Assembly: GCF_030372275.1 (NCBI RefSeq)
Contig: NZ_JAUDDJ010000004.1
Strand: one strand, 5' to 3'
Origin: Lawsonibacter sp900766145
GTDB lineage: Bacteria; Bacillota; Clostridia; Oscillospirales; Oscillospiraceae
Length of the DNA: 64,000 nucleotides
The notes beneath the pieces are model-generated. The model did not search any database. It worked only from the letters and a program-made list of their open reading frames with translations, and was not told the DNA's origin. This document shows positions 1-7,828 of this stretch, piece after piece. Position 1 is the stretch's first letter; the number at the start of each line of letters is the position of its first letter. The translations under genes were made by a program, and so were the position numbers.

Positions 1-697
1 CGTCGGCCACCAGGATGAAGTCCTTGTGGTACTGGAGGATGGAAGCGGGGACCTGAGGAGTGACAGGGCCAAAGAAGGCGTCCTTGATGGCCTGGGCCTT
101 GTTGGCGCCGGAGGCCACCATCAGAACCCGCTGAGCCTGCATGATGTCACGCACGCCCATGGTGTAAGCGTGGGTGGGAACCTCGTCGATGGAGGTGAAG
201 AAGCGCTTGTTGGCGTCGCGGGTGCTCTCGGTGAGGGTCACCTTGTGGGTGCCCAGGGAGAAGTGGTCGTCGGGCTCGTTGAAGCCGATGTGGCCGTTGA
301 CGCCCAGACCCAGCAGCTGCAGGTCGATGCCGCCGAAGTCGGCGATCAGCTTGTCGTAGCGCTCGCACTCGCCGTCGCCGTTGACACCGCTGGGTACGTT
401 GGTGTTGGCAAGGTCGATGTTCACGTGGTCAAACAGGTTGTGGCGCATAAAATAGGCGTAGCTCTGGTCGTGGTCGGGGGTCAGACCGGCATACTCGTCC
501 AGGTTAACAGAGCGCACGGCGGAGAAGTCCAGGTCACCGGCCTTGTTCCACTCAATGAGCTGCTTATAGGTGCCGATGGGGGAGGAGCCGGTAGCCAGGC
601 CCAGAACACAGTTGGGCTTGAGCTGGATCTGAGCGGCGATGATGTGGGCGGCGGCGCGGCTCATGGCGTCGTAATCTTTAGCCTTGATGATTCTCAT
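1..697 (-). CDS. nagB: Glucosamine-6-phosphate deaminase, 3' end cut by window edge
   Basis: Converts glucosamine-6-phosphate to fructose-6-phosphate and ammonia in the cytoplasm. About 232 residues are visible and the C-terminus lies outside the window. The N-terminus reads MRIIKAKDYDAMS, followed by the phosphate-binding GLATGSSPIGTY near residue 35, the catalytic NLDEY near 67 and GLGVNGHIGFNEP near 135, all typical of NagB of the Bacillus type. The ATG follows a GGAGG site and lies 15 bp after the nagA stop, so it is the third gene of a kinase-nagA-nagB operon. The family assignment is secure; only the missing end prevents a length check. Confidence 0.96.
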   Translation of the reverse strand, partial: MRIIKAKDYDAMSRAAAHIIAAQIQLKPNCVLGLATGSSPIGTYKQLIEWNKAGDLDFSAVRSVNLDEYAGLTPDHDQSYAYFMRHNLFDHVNIDLANTNVPSGVNGDGECERYDKLIADFGGIDLQLLGLGVNGHIGFNEPDDHFSLGTHKVTLTESTRDANKRFFTSIDEVPTHAYTMGVRDIMQAQRVLMVASGANKAQAIKDAFFGPVTPQVPASILQYHKDFILVAD

Positions 698-712
698 TGC
701 AGATTCCTCCAA

Positions 713-1828
713 TTAAATAATTTTGTTGCCGTCAATGTAGACGGAGTCCAATTCCAGATTCTCGGTGAGCAGCAGCAGGTCGGCCTTCTTGCCCACGGCG
801 ATGGAGCCGATCTCGTGATCCAGCCGCACCGCCTTGGCGGGGGCGGAGGTGAGAGCGGTGATGGCGTCCTCCAGAGGCAGGCCAAAGGAGACTACGTTCT
901 GCAGCTCCTGCAGCAGGTTGGAGGAGGAGCCGGCCAGGGTGTCGGTGCCCAGCAGGGTGGCCCGGCCGTTCTTCATCTCGATGGGCTGGCCGCCCAGCTC
1001 ATACTGGCCGTCGGGCATGCCCGCGCAGCGCAGAGAGTCGCTGATGATGACCAGCTTCTCGCCGAACATGCGGTGAGTGGCGCGGATGACGGCGGGGTGG
1101 ATGTGCAGGCCGTCGCAGATGAGCTCCACGGTGGCGCCGCTGTCCAGGGCGGCGGCAATGACGCCGGGTTCCCGGTGGAGCAGAGAGGGCATGCCGTTAT
1201 ACAGGTGGGTGGCGTGAGAGGCGCCGGCGGCGTAGGCGGCCATGGCGGTCTCGTAGTTGGCAGTGGTGTGGCCGATGGAGACGGTGCACACCTTGGAGAC
1301 CTCCTCAATGAAGGGGATAGCGCCCTCCTCCTCAGGGGCCACGGTGACCAGGCGGACCTGGCCGCCGCTGGCGGCGTTGAGGCGGTGGAACATCTCCGCG
1401 TCGGGCTTATGCAGGTTCTCCGCAGCCTGAGCGCCGCGCTTGGCGTAGGACAGGAAGGGGCCCTCCAGGTGGATGCCCGCACACTTGGCGCCATCGGCGG
1501 GACGGACAAAGCCACGGATGGTCTCCATAGCGGGGGTGAGGACCTCCTCCTTCAGGGTCATGGTGGTGGCCAGGAAGGAGGTGACGCCGTGGGCGGCGTA
1601 GTGCTTGGACATGGCGGGCAGGCCCTCGGGCTTGCCGTCGGAGAAGTCTTCGTTCATAGCGCCGTGGGTGTGCACGTCGATAAAGCCGGGCACCAGGTAC
1701 TTGCCCTGGGCGTCCACGTCACAGGGCCATCCGGCAGGGCCGATGGCGGTGATCACACCGTTCTCCACGGCCACGGAGCCCTTCTGGAACTTGCCGTCTA
1801 CAAATACGTTTGCGTTTCCGATGATCAT
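713..1828 (-). CDS. nagA: N-acetylglucosamine-6-phosphate deacetylase
   Basis: Removes the acetyl group from GlcNAc-6-phosphate to give glucosamine-6-phosphate, the substrate of the next gene, nagB. The 371-residue length is normal for the amidohydrolase family. Metal-site motifs are visible: HxH at residues 53-55 (DVHTHG), the LEGPFLS glutamate near 120, SIGHT near 188, HATHLYNGM near 207 and the catalytic aspartate in SDSLRCAG. It starts 2 bp after the stop of the upstream kinase-like gene, so the three genes are almost certainly cotranscribed. Confidence 0.96.
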   Translation of the reverse strand: MIIGNANVFVDGKFQKGSVAVENGVITAIGPAGWPCDVDAQGKYLVPGFIDVHTHGAMNEDFSDGKPEGLPAMSKHYAAHGVTSFLATTMTLKEEVLTPAMETIRGFVRPADGAKCAGIHLEGPFLSYAKRGAQAAENLHKPDAEMFHRLNAASGGQVRLVTVAPEEEGAIPFIEEVSKVCTVSIGHTTANYETAMAAYAAGASHATHLYNGMPSLLHREPGVIAAALDSGATVELICDGLHIHPAVIRATHRMFGEKLVIISDSLRCAGMPDGQYELGGQPIEMKNGRATLLGTDTLAGSSSNLLQELQNVVSFGLPLEDAITALTSAPAKAVRLDHEIGSIAVGKKADLLLLTENLELDSVYIDGNKII

Positions 1829-1830
1829 GA

Positions 1831-3210
1831 TTACACCTCCGGCAGAGAAGCGGCCGCGGCGCTCTGGCCCACCCGGCGGGTCTTCTCGTCAGGCAGGGAG
1901 GGGAACAGCTTGCCGTCGCACTCGGGATACTCGTCAGCCAGCACACGCTTGGCCTCCTCCAGAATGAGGTCGCCGCCCTTGCCGGACATGACGCGGCCCA
2001 GCAGCAGCACGTGCTTGCAGTGGTAGAGATCGTAGTAGTAGGCCAGAGCATGGCCCAGATAGGTGCCGATGGAGCGATAGACCTCCTTGGCGCCCTCCTG
2101 GTCCTCTTCCATGCACTTCTGGACCACCTTCAGCTTCTCAGCGGGGGACAGGCTCTCGTCCAGCTGGATGCCGGCACGGGGGGCCAGCTTGATGACGCCG
2201 TCCTGAGAGAAGTACTTCACGCCGCAGCCGATGTCGCCGGACCACTCGTCCTCCATGGCGTCGGGGTTGGCGTCCACAGGCATGAAGGCCAGCTCGTTGA
2301 GCCAGCCGGTGATGTTGCCGTGCTCATCCACGTAGCCCACGGCCTCGCTGGTGCCCATGGCGATGCCCAGCACGTTGTTCTCGCCCAGGCCCATCGCGCC
2401 GGCCAGCGCGGACACGTCGCCGTCGTTGCACACCACCAGGGGGATGTCAGGACCAAACACGTCACGGGCAGCCCGGATGTAGATGTCCTTCACCTTGGCG
2501 TCAAACTGCTCCTTGGGAACCTTCAGGAACAGGGAGGCTACCATGGTGCGGTTGTCAATGTAGATACCGGCGGAGGACACGCCCACCGCGTCCACGCGGG
2601 GCATCTTCTCGGCGGCGGACTTGAAGGCGGCCACAATGCCGTCATAGTGGTAGTCGGGGTCGGAATTGGTCTTGGGGAACCACACGACCTCCTCGGAGTA
2701 GACGCTCTCGCCGTCGATGACAGCGGACACCTTGCGGTCGCTTCCGCCGGCGTCAAAGCCGATGCGGCAGCCATTCATGTGGCGGCCGATGGCCTGGGAA
2801 GCGCCCTTCTCCTCGGGCACCTTGTCGCAGAAGACCACCTCGAAGGGGTGCTCATACACGCCGGCCATAAAGTCGGCGTCAAAGGCGCGCTTGCCGTTGA
2901 GGGAGAAGGTCTCCTTCAGGTAGTTATACACGTCCTCGTCGCCGCTGACATAGACCTTGAAACCGCCCTGGAGCCACAGCATGGACTTCACCAGCCGGTC
3001 GGCGTAGTAGTGGTCAGCTTCCCGCATGTCGGGGGTGCCGTGAATGAAGGTATTGCACACCGCGACCTGGCCGTTGGAGCGCTCCACCGCGAAGGAAACG
3101 GGCTTCTTTGCACTCTGAAGGAACGCGCGGTTGAACTTGAGAATGGGCATGAACTCGGGATCTAAGCTGGGGCTGTTTTTAACCTGGAACTGGATTCCGT
3201 ACCGATTCAT
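1831..3210 (-). CDS. ROK/ASKHA-type sugar kinase, probable amino-sugar kinase
   Basis: A 459-residue protein with an ASKHA sugar-kinase core. GFDAGGSDRKVSAVIDG near residue 155 looks like the phosphate-1 loop, and NDGDVSALAGAMGLG followed by IAMGTSEAVGYV near 270-295 resembles the second half of ROK kinases. About 150 residues precede the core, which is unusual, and the zinc motif CxCGxxGCxE of typical ROK proteins is not seen. Position as first gene before nagA and nagB suggests it phosphorylates an amino sugar such as GlcNAc, but the substrate is inference. The start follows the AGGAGG-like site at about 3220. Confidence 0.75.
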   Translation of the reverse strand: MNRYGIQFQVKNSPSLDPEFMPILKFNRAFLQSAKKPVSFAVERSNGQVAVCNTFIHGTPDMREADHYYADRLVKSMLWLQGGFKVYVSGDEDVYNYLKETFSLNGKRAFDADFMAGVYEHPFEVVFCDKVPEEKGASQAIGRHMNGCRIGFDAGGSDRKVSAVIDGESVYSEEVVWFPKTNSDPDYHYDGIVAAFKSAAEKMPRVDAVGVSSAGIYIDNRTMVASLFLKVPKEQFDAKVKDIYIRAARDVFGPDIPLVVCNDGDVSALAGAMGLGENNVLGIAMGTSEAVGYVDEHGNITGWLNELAFMPVDANPDAMEDEWSGDIGCGVKYFSQDGVIKLAPRAGIQLDESLSPAEKLKVVQKCMEEDQEGAKEVYRSIGTYLGHALAYYYDLYHCKHVLLLGRVMSGKGGDLILEEAKRVLADEYPECDGKLFPSLPDEKTRRVGQSAAAASLPEV

Positions 3211-3661
3211 GACAAACGCCTCCTATTATGAAAAAAATTTTGAAAACTCGTTGCGGATTTTCCACTGGACCGTTATAATGAAAAAAGAAGGGGGAAAAAC
3301 AGAATGATTTTTCCGTAAACCTGGATTTTCCCTTCATTTGATGTAGGTTCATTTTATCATGAGAATATGCAGTTGTCACCTAAAATCGAAAAAAATTTTA
3401 GACAAATTATAAAGATGAAAATAATTTTCATAATCCCTGTTTTTCGATAAAAGTTTTAAAAAGAGCTATTTTTTTAAAAATATTGCTTTTAAAACGAAAA
3501 ATATGGGATTGAATTTCAATCTAACACACGGTGATAATATTATGTAAACCGTGAGACGGAAGGGAACGAAAACCGGACGATGTGACAAAAGGACAAAAAA
3601 TTTTTGTGAAATAAGCCGGTTTTATCTCACAGCAGCCTCATAGAAAGGAGTACAGACAAGT
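3211..3661. promoter_or_regulatory. Divergent AT-rich control region between nag operon and RpiR regulator
   Basis: This 451-bp gap is strongly AT-rich and holds no gene. Leftward, GTGACA (3374-3379) and TAAAAT (3351-3356), spaced 17, form a promoter for the kinase-nagA-nagB operon. Rightward, TTGAAT (3509-3514) with GATAAT 18 bp later could serve the regulator. Two perfect palindromes, at 3415-3431 (ATGAAAAT-A-ATTTTCAT) and 3507-3521 (GATTGAA-T-TTCAATC), share the TGAA...TTCA pattern. The second covers the rightward -35. They are candidate operators for the adjacent MurR/RpiR protein; binding is inference. Confidence 0.6.
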
Positions 3662-4534
3662 ATGACCACCCAGGATATTTTTGAGACTATCAGCAGCCAG
3701 TATTTCCAGCTGACAAATTCAGAAAAAAAGGTGGCCGACTATGTACTGTCCCATCGGATCGACGCGCAGTACATGTCCATTTCCGAATTGGCGGAGGAAT
3801 GCGAAGTAGCCGATGCTACCATTTCCCGCTTTTGCCGCCGCCTGGGCGTGGGCGGCTACAACGCCTTCAAGCTGGAGCTGGCCAAGGCCTCTATGGCGGC
3901 CAGAACCAGCAATACAGCGGTGGCAAGCCCCTCTATGGTATCTCTGCCGGAGGATAACACCGCCTTTGATGTTATGTGCCGCCGCAGATTTCAGGAAAAC
4001 GTATCGGCTCTGGAACAGACCATGAAGCTGATCAATGGAGAGCAGCTGCGCCAGGCGGCAGAACTGCTCCACTCGGCCCGTCGGGTGATCTGCATGGGCC
4101 AGGGAAGTTCCATGGTGTTGGCGGAGGAAGCGTGGACGTTGTTCTCCACCATCTCCTCCAAGTTTGTCTTTATTTCCGACTCCCATTTCCAGCTCAACAG
4201 CATCGCCCTCATGTCCAAAGAAGATGTGGTGCTGTTTTTCTCCTATTCCGGTTCTACCCGGGAGCTGCAGGATGTGCTGGCGGTGTCCCGTCCCATGGGA
4301 ATCAAGGTAATTTTGGTCTCCCGTTTCCCCAAGTCGCCCGGTGGGCAGCTGGCCGATTTAGTGCTGCAGTGCGGCTCTAATGAGGGGCCGCTGCAGGTGG
4401 GCTCCGTGAGTGCCCGTATGGCTCAGTTGTTTGTGCTGGACCTGCTGTTTACGGAGGTGTGCGATCTGGACCCCGAGGGTGTGATTGAGAGCCAGGAACG
4501 TGTAGCAGAAGCAGCTTCCTTGAAACATCTGTAA
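3662..4534 (+). CDS. MurR/RpiR family transcriptional regulator (HTH plus SIS)
   Basis: A 290-residue regulator with an N-terminal RpiR-type HTH (TNSEKKVADYVLSH at 18-31, then ELAEECEVADATISRFCRR near 42-60) and a C-terminal SIS sugar-phosphate isomerase domain (MGQGSSMVLAEEAW near 140 and SYSGSTRELQDVL near 195). The SIS domain of this family senses phosphosugars. It is divergent from the amino-sugar operon across a palindrome-rich gap, so it probably controls that operon in response to an amino-sugar phosphate. An AAAGGAG site precedes the ATG. Confidence 0.9.
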   Translation: MTTQDIFETISSQYFQLTNSEKKVADYVLSHRIDAQYMSISELAEECEVADATISRFCRRLGVGGYNAFKLELAKASMAARTSNTAVASPSMVSLPEDNTAFDVMCRRRFQENVSALEQTMKLINGEQLRQAAELLHSARRVICMGQGSSMVLAEEAWTLFSTISSKFVFISDSHFQLNSIALMSKEDVVLFFSYSGSTRELQDVLAVSRPMGIKVILVSRFPKSPGGQLADLVLQCGSNEGPLQVGSVSARMAQLFVLDLLFTEVCDLDPEGVIESQERVAEAASLKHL

Positions 4535-4575
4535 GAGAAACCAATTGTTTTCTCAAGAAAGCTGGTTCTGGGGGA

Positions 4576-4604
4576 TTGACAGAATCCGTGATGTGTGGTA
4601 TTAT
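4576..4604 (+). promoter_or_regulatory. Promoter of the tRNA-Ser pair
   Basis: TTGACA at 4576-4581 and TATTAT at 4599-4604 with 17-bp spacing. TGTGG directly precedes the -10, giving an extended -10. The tRNA begins about 29 bp after the -10. Confidence 0.85.
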
Positions 4605-4632
4605 CTTATTCGCCTCTGATTGAAAAAGATGA

Positions 4633-4720
4633 GGAGAGATGTCCGAGTGGTTTAAGGAGCCGGTCTTGAAAACCGGTGACTCGTCAAGAGCCGTGGGTTC
4701 GAATCCCACTCTCTCCGCCA
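4633..4720 (+). tRNA. tRNA-Ser(UGA)
   Basis: An 88-nt class II tRNA including an encoded CCA. Acceptor GGAGAGA pairs with TCTCTCC, the anticodon loop is CTTGAAA (anticodon TGA), a long variable arm is present, and the T-arm GTGGGTTCGAATCCCAC is intact. Confidence 0.97.
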
Positions 4721-4759
4721 CTTTTTTCGGAACATACGGCTTAAGATGATATAGCACTT

Positions 4760-4851
4760 GCAGAAGTACCCAAGTGGCTATAAGGGGCTCCCCTGCTAAG
4801 GGAGTAGGCGGGTAAAACCGTGCGGGGGTTCGAATCCCCCCTTCTGCGCCA
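4760..4851 (+). tRNA. tRNA-Ser(GCU)
   Basis: A class II tRNA with encoded CCA. Acceptor GCAGAAG pairs with CTTCTGC, the anticodon loop is CTGCTAA (anticodon GCT), and it has a long variable arm and a perfect T-arm. It lies 39 bp after tRNA-Ser(UGA), so the two are probably one transcript. Confidence 0.97.
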
Positions 4852-4892
4852 GTTCGCCGAAAGCGTGAAAACGCGTTCGGCGAACTTTTTTT
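4852..4892 (+). terminator. Rho-independent terminator of the tRNA-Ser unit
   Basis: A 14-bp stem (GTTCGCCGAAAGCG with CGCGTTCGGCGAAC, one mismatch region) with a short loop, followed by eight T. It starts directly after the tRNA CCA. Confidence 0.9.
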
Positions 4893-4918
4893 ATTTATGA
4901 AACAGAGTGAAAGAAACG

Positions 4919-4950
4919 TAAAAGGACGCAGCCGAGACTGCGTCCTTTTG
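4919..4950 (-). terminator. Terminator of the glycerate kinase gene
   Basis: Stem AAAGGACGCAG (4921-4931) pairs with CTGCGTCCTTT (4938-4948) around a 6-nt loop. It sits just past the stop of the leftward glycerate kinase gene. The U tract is short on both strands. Confidence 0.7.
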
Positions 4951-4972
4951 CGTTTATGATAGAAGAGGAGAG

Positions 4973-6205
4973 TTAGCGTTTGATCAGTACGACTGCTACA
5001 TCGTTGACGTTGGTACCGGTGGGACCGGTGAAGAGCAAACCGTCCACCGCCTTCAGGGCGTGGTAGGCATCGTTTTCAGCAAGAACCTGATGTACGGAAA
5101 GACCGGCAGAGGTAAGCTGCTCTGTGGTGTTTCCATCGACAATACCGCCGGCAGCATCGGTGGGACCGTCTGTGCCGTCAGATCCAACCGAGAAGACAAC
5201 GGTGTCCTTCATGCCTGCAATTCCCGGCGCGGCGGCCAGGGCCAATTCCTGATTGCGGCCGCCCAGGCCGGAGCCGGTGAGCTGAACCACCGTTTCACCA
5301 CCGGCCAGGAAGGCCGTGGAGTGGTCGGCGTTTTCATGGCTCTTGGCGATGGAGGCCAGGAAGGAACCGGCCTCCTTGGCCTGGCAGCAGAGGCGGTCGG
5401 TGAGAATGGTGGGCTGGTAACCCAACTCCTGGCAGGCCTGTGCGGCGGCGGTGCACAGCTCCCGCACGCTGCCGGTGATGACTGTCTCTACATTGTCCAG
5501 CTGCTTGGGGGTTTCCACATCCAGAAGCTTCTTCATCTCATCGGTGAGAGAGAGCTGGTACTTTTCTGCAATGGCCCAGGCATCCTCCTTGGTGGAGCTG
5601 TCGGGGTAGGCGGGGCCGGAGGCGATCATGTCCAGCGGATCGCCCAGAATGTCGGACAGAACAATGGCATACACCTGAGCGGGGGCGCACAGCTGAGCAA
5701 ATTTACCGCCTTTAACGGCAGACAGGCGCTTGCGCAGGGTGTTCATCTCTACGATATCGGCTCCGCAGGCCAGCAGATCCTTGGTGAGACGGGCCAAGTC
5801 ATCGCCGGACACCAGAGGGCACTCGAACAGAGCAGAACCGCCTCCGGAGACCAGGAAGACGACTGTGTCCTCCGAGGTGAGGTTCTCAACCAGATCCATA
5901 GCGGCCCGGGTACCACGGAAGGAATTTTCATCGGGAACAGGATGGCCACCCTCATAGACGGTACAATGGGGGATCTCTCCCTTGCTGTGGTCATACTTGG
6001 TGACTACCACACCGGCGGTGAGCCGGTCGCCCAGCATCTGGGCGGCACATTGGGCCATCTGCCAGGCAGCCTTACCGGCAGCGACCAGATAAATCCGGCC
6101 GCCGGAAAACTTTTTGCCCTCCAAAGCGCGGCGCACAGCCGCATCGGGCAGACAGGCGGCCAGGGCAGATTGAATGATTTGTTGCGCATCAGTACGAGTG
6201 GACAT
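4973..6205 (-). CDS. Glycerate kinase, MOFRL family
   Basis: A 410-residue glycerate 2-kinase of the DUF4147/MOFRL type, which phosphorylates D-glycerate to 2-phosphoglycerate. Visible motifs are LVAAGKAAWQMA near residue 40, FLVSGGGSALFECP near 120, IASGPAYPDSST near 195, GGRNQELALAAA near 318 and SVGSDGTDGPTDAAGGIVD near 345, the last two belonging to the MOFRL domain. It is a single-gene unit on the left strand with its own downstream hairpin. A possible -10 (TATAGT, at about 6333-6338 on the left strand) lies upstream; the -35 is weak. Confidence 0.93.
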   Translation of the reverse strand: MSTRTDAQQIIQSALAACLPDAAVRRALEGKKFSGGRIYLVAAGKAAWQMAQCAAQMLGDRLTAGVVVTKYDHSKGEIPHCTVYEGGHPVPDENSFRGTRAAMDLVENLTSEDTVVFLVSGGGSALFECPLVSGDDLARLTKDLLACGADIVEMNTLRKRLSAVKGGKFAQLCAPAQVYAIVLSDILGDPLDMIASGPAYPDSSTKEDAWAIAEKYQLSLTDEMKKLLDVETPKQLDNVETVITGSVRELCTAAAQACQELGYQPTILTDRLCCQAKEAGSFLASIAKSHENADHSTAFLAGGETVVQLTGSGLGGRNQELALAAAPGIAGMKDTVVFSVGSDGTDGPTDAAGGIVDGNTTEQLTSAGLSVHQVLAENDAYHALKAVDGLLFTGPTGTNVNDVAVVLIKR

Positions 6206-6397
6206 AGTGCAGGCTCCTTTCTGCGGTTTTTCTTGTTTTTAACAGACCCATGCGGTAATGGCTCCACAGAGAAAGAGAAAAGGAGCCCTTCCATACGGTT
6301 GCAGTACGGTATGGGCAGGTCTGTAAGATTCTACTATAACCATACCTCACGAACGGTTGGATGAGAGATAAAATTTACAAAATATTTTTGGACAAAA

Positions 6398-6432
6398 TAC
6401 AAAAATCCCCGAAGGAAAAACCCTTCGGGGAT
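6398..6432 (-). terminator. Terminator of the PBP gene
   Basis: Stem ATCCCCGAAGG (6405-6415) pairs with CCTTCGGGGAT (6422-6432). On the left strand it is followed by TTTTTGTATTTT. It lies 22 bp past the stop of the transpeptidase gene. Confidence 0.9.
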
Positions 6433-6454
6433 GGATAGATTGTCATAAGAAAGG

Positions 6455-7828
6455 TTAATAACCGTTAACCAGAGCGTCCAGAACCTGAGCCGCCACATTA
6501 CCAGCTGCATTGGCGCCGCTGCCGCCCTCCTCCAGTACCACCACAAAGGCATAGGGGGCATCGGAGTTGCGCAGGAAGCCGGCAAACCAGGCATTCGGCT
6601 TTTTGCCGCCGCCTACTTCAGCGGTACCGGACTTGGCACAGATGTCCATGTTGGGAAAGCGGCTGCTGCCGTAGGTTTCCCGTACATTGTTGGCCATCAT
6701 ATCGCCTACCACCTGAGCCGTGTCAGCATCGATGAGCTGATCGGTCTTCTTGGTAAAGTGGGGCAGGGAAGGAAGGGGAAGGTCCCCCTCAGTTTTGGAA
6801 ATCAGATAGGGTACCGCGGTCTTCCCCTGGTTGGCGATCGCGCCCATCCACACCATCATGGCACAGGGATTGACCAGGTCGTTGTACTGGCCCACGCCGG
6901 ACCAGCCGATCTGACTGGTGCTGGCGCCGGTGAGGTCAAAGCTGCCCTTGGCGGTGGCAATGCCATCCACAGAATAGCTGTCCAGAATCCCCGCTTTTTC
7001 TACGTACTTGCTCATCGTCTCAGCGCCTAGCTCCGTGGCCACCTGGGCAAAGACGCCGTTGCAGGAGTTGGCCAGGGCGGAGTTGATATCCATCTCTCCG
7101 TGGGCAAAGGGACAGGTAATCTCCTCTCCACCTACCGTGGTAGAGCCAGTGCAGGTGAAAGAGCGGGAGAACAGATCAGGAATGTTTTCAATGGCGGCGG
7201 TCAAGGTAATGGTTTTGAATACCGAGCCGGGAGTGAAGGTGCCGGAGAGGAAACGGTTGAGATAGACACCTTCATACTGGGGGTCTCCGTCTTCGATGGT
7301 AGGGGGATTGGCGGGGTCAAAGGTGGGGGTGGAAACCATGCACAGGATCTCACCGGTCTCGTAGTTATACACACCCACCGCACCCTTTTTGCCGTTCATA
7401 GCCTGGTAGGCGATGTAGTTGAGGCGGGCGTCCAGGGTGAGGTAGAGATCGTTGCCCTGGCCGAAGGGGTTATCCGCGCCGGTAAGGAAATTGTAGCCCG
7501 ACAGCTGATCGGCAAAGGCCACCAGGGCGCTGGTGCCGATGGAGCCGGAGAGATCACCCACCGCGTGGAGGGTGGCCTTGCGCACAGTGGCATTTTCGTA
7601 GTACTGGCGGTTGCCCGACTCATCCACCCAGGACAGTACATCGCCGTCCCGGTCCAGCACCCGGCCCACCACCAGAGAGCCATTGGAGTTGTACAGATGG
7701 CGGTTGGCGGCAAAGGAGGCCCAATCGCCGCCCTTCAGGAAAAAGCGCAGGACAAATAGGCCAAGTCCCAGCAGAAGGACCAACGTGAGGGCCAGACAGA
7801 CAAAGGTGCGTTTTTCAATCTTTTTCAC
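6455..7828 (-). CDS. Penicillin-binding protein, monofunctional transpeptidase (FtsI/PbpA type)
   Basis: A 457-residue class B penicillin-binding protein that cross-links peptidoglycan outside the membrane. Residues 9-31 form one membrane anchor. The three catalytic motifs are intact: SVFK (S202, K205), SCN (255-257) and KSGTAE (K399). The start is set as GTG at 7828, preceded by AAAGGAGGT with good spacing; a longer in-frame reading lies inside the upstream gene and has no ribosome site. The start overlaps the end of the FHA-SEDS gene by 14 bp, so a SEDS polymerase and its partner transpeptidase are translationally coupled. Confidence 0.93.
   Translation of the reverse strand: MKKIEKRTFVCLALTLVLLLGLGLFVLRFFLKGGDWASFAANRHLYNSNGSLVVGRVLDRDGDVLSWVDESGNRQYYENATVRKATLHAVGDLSGSIGTSALVAFADQLSGYNFLTGADNPFGQGNDLYLTLDARLNYIAYQAMNGKKGAVGVYNYETGEILCMVSTPTFDPANPPTIEDGDPQYEGVYLNRFLSGTFTPGSVFKTITLTAAIENIPDLFSRSFTCTGSTTVGGEEITCPFAHGEMDINSALANSCNGVFAQVATELGAETMSKYVEKAGILDSYSVDGIATAKGSFDLTGASTSQIGWSGVGQYNDLVNPCAMMVWMGAIANQGKTAVPYLISKTEGDLPLPSLPHFTKKTDQLIDADTAQVVGDMMANNVRETYGSSRFPNMDICAKSGTAEVGGGKKPNAWFAGFLRNSDAPYAFVVVLEEGGSGANAAGNVAAQVLDALVNGY

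Noticed and set aside
26..2026. A 666-codon open frame on the plus strand over nagB, nagA and the kinase gene
   Set aside because: It is antisense to three recognisable enzymes, has no ribosome site and is Val/Gly/Ala/His-rich, as expected for the opposite frame of GC-rich genes. The same reasoning removes the long plus-strand frames at 5060-6364, 7611-9224, 10397-11989, 12686-13840, 14621-15664, 17439-19046, 24463-25710, 25388-26620 and 48612-49769, and the minus-strand frames at 52825-54900, 54982-56163, 59595-61622 and 61996-63372.
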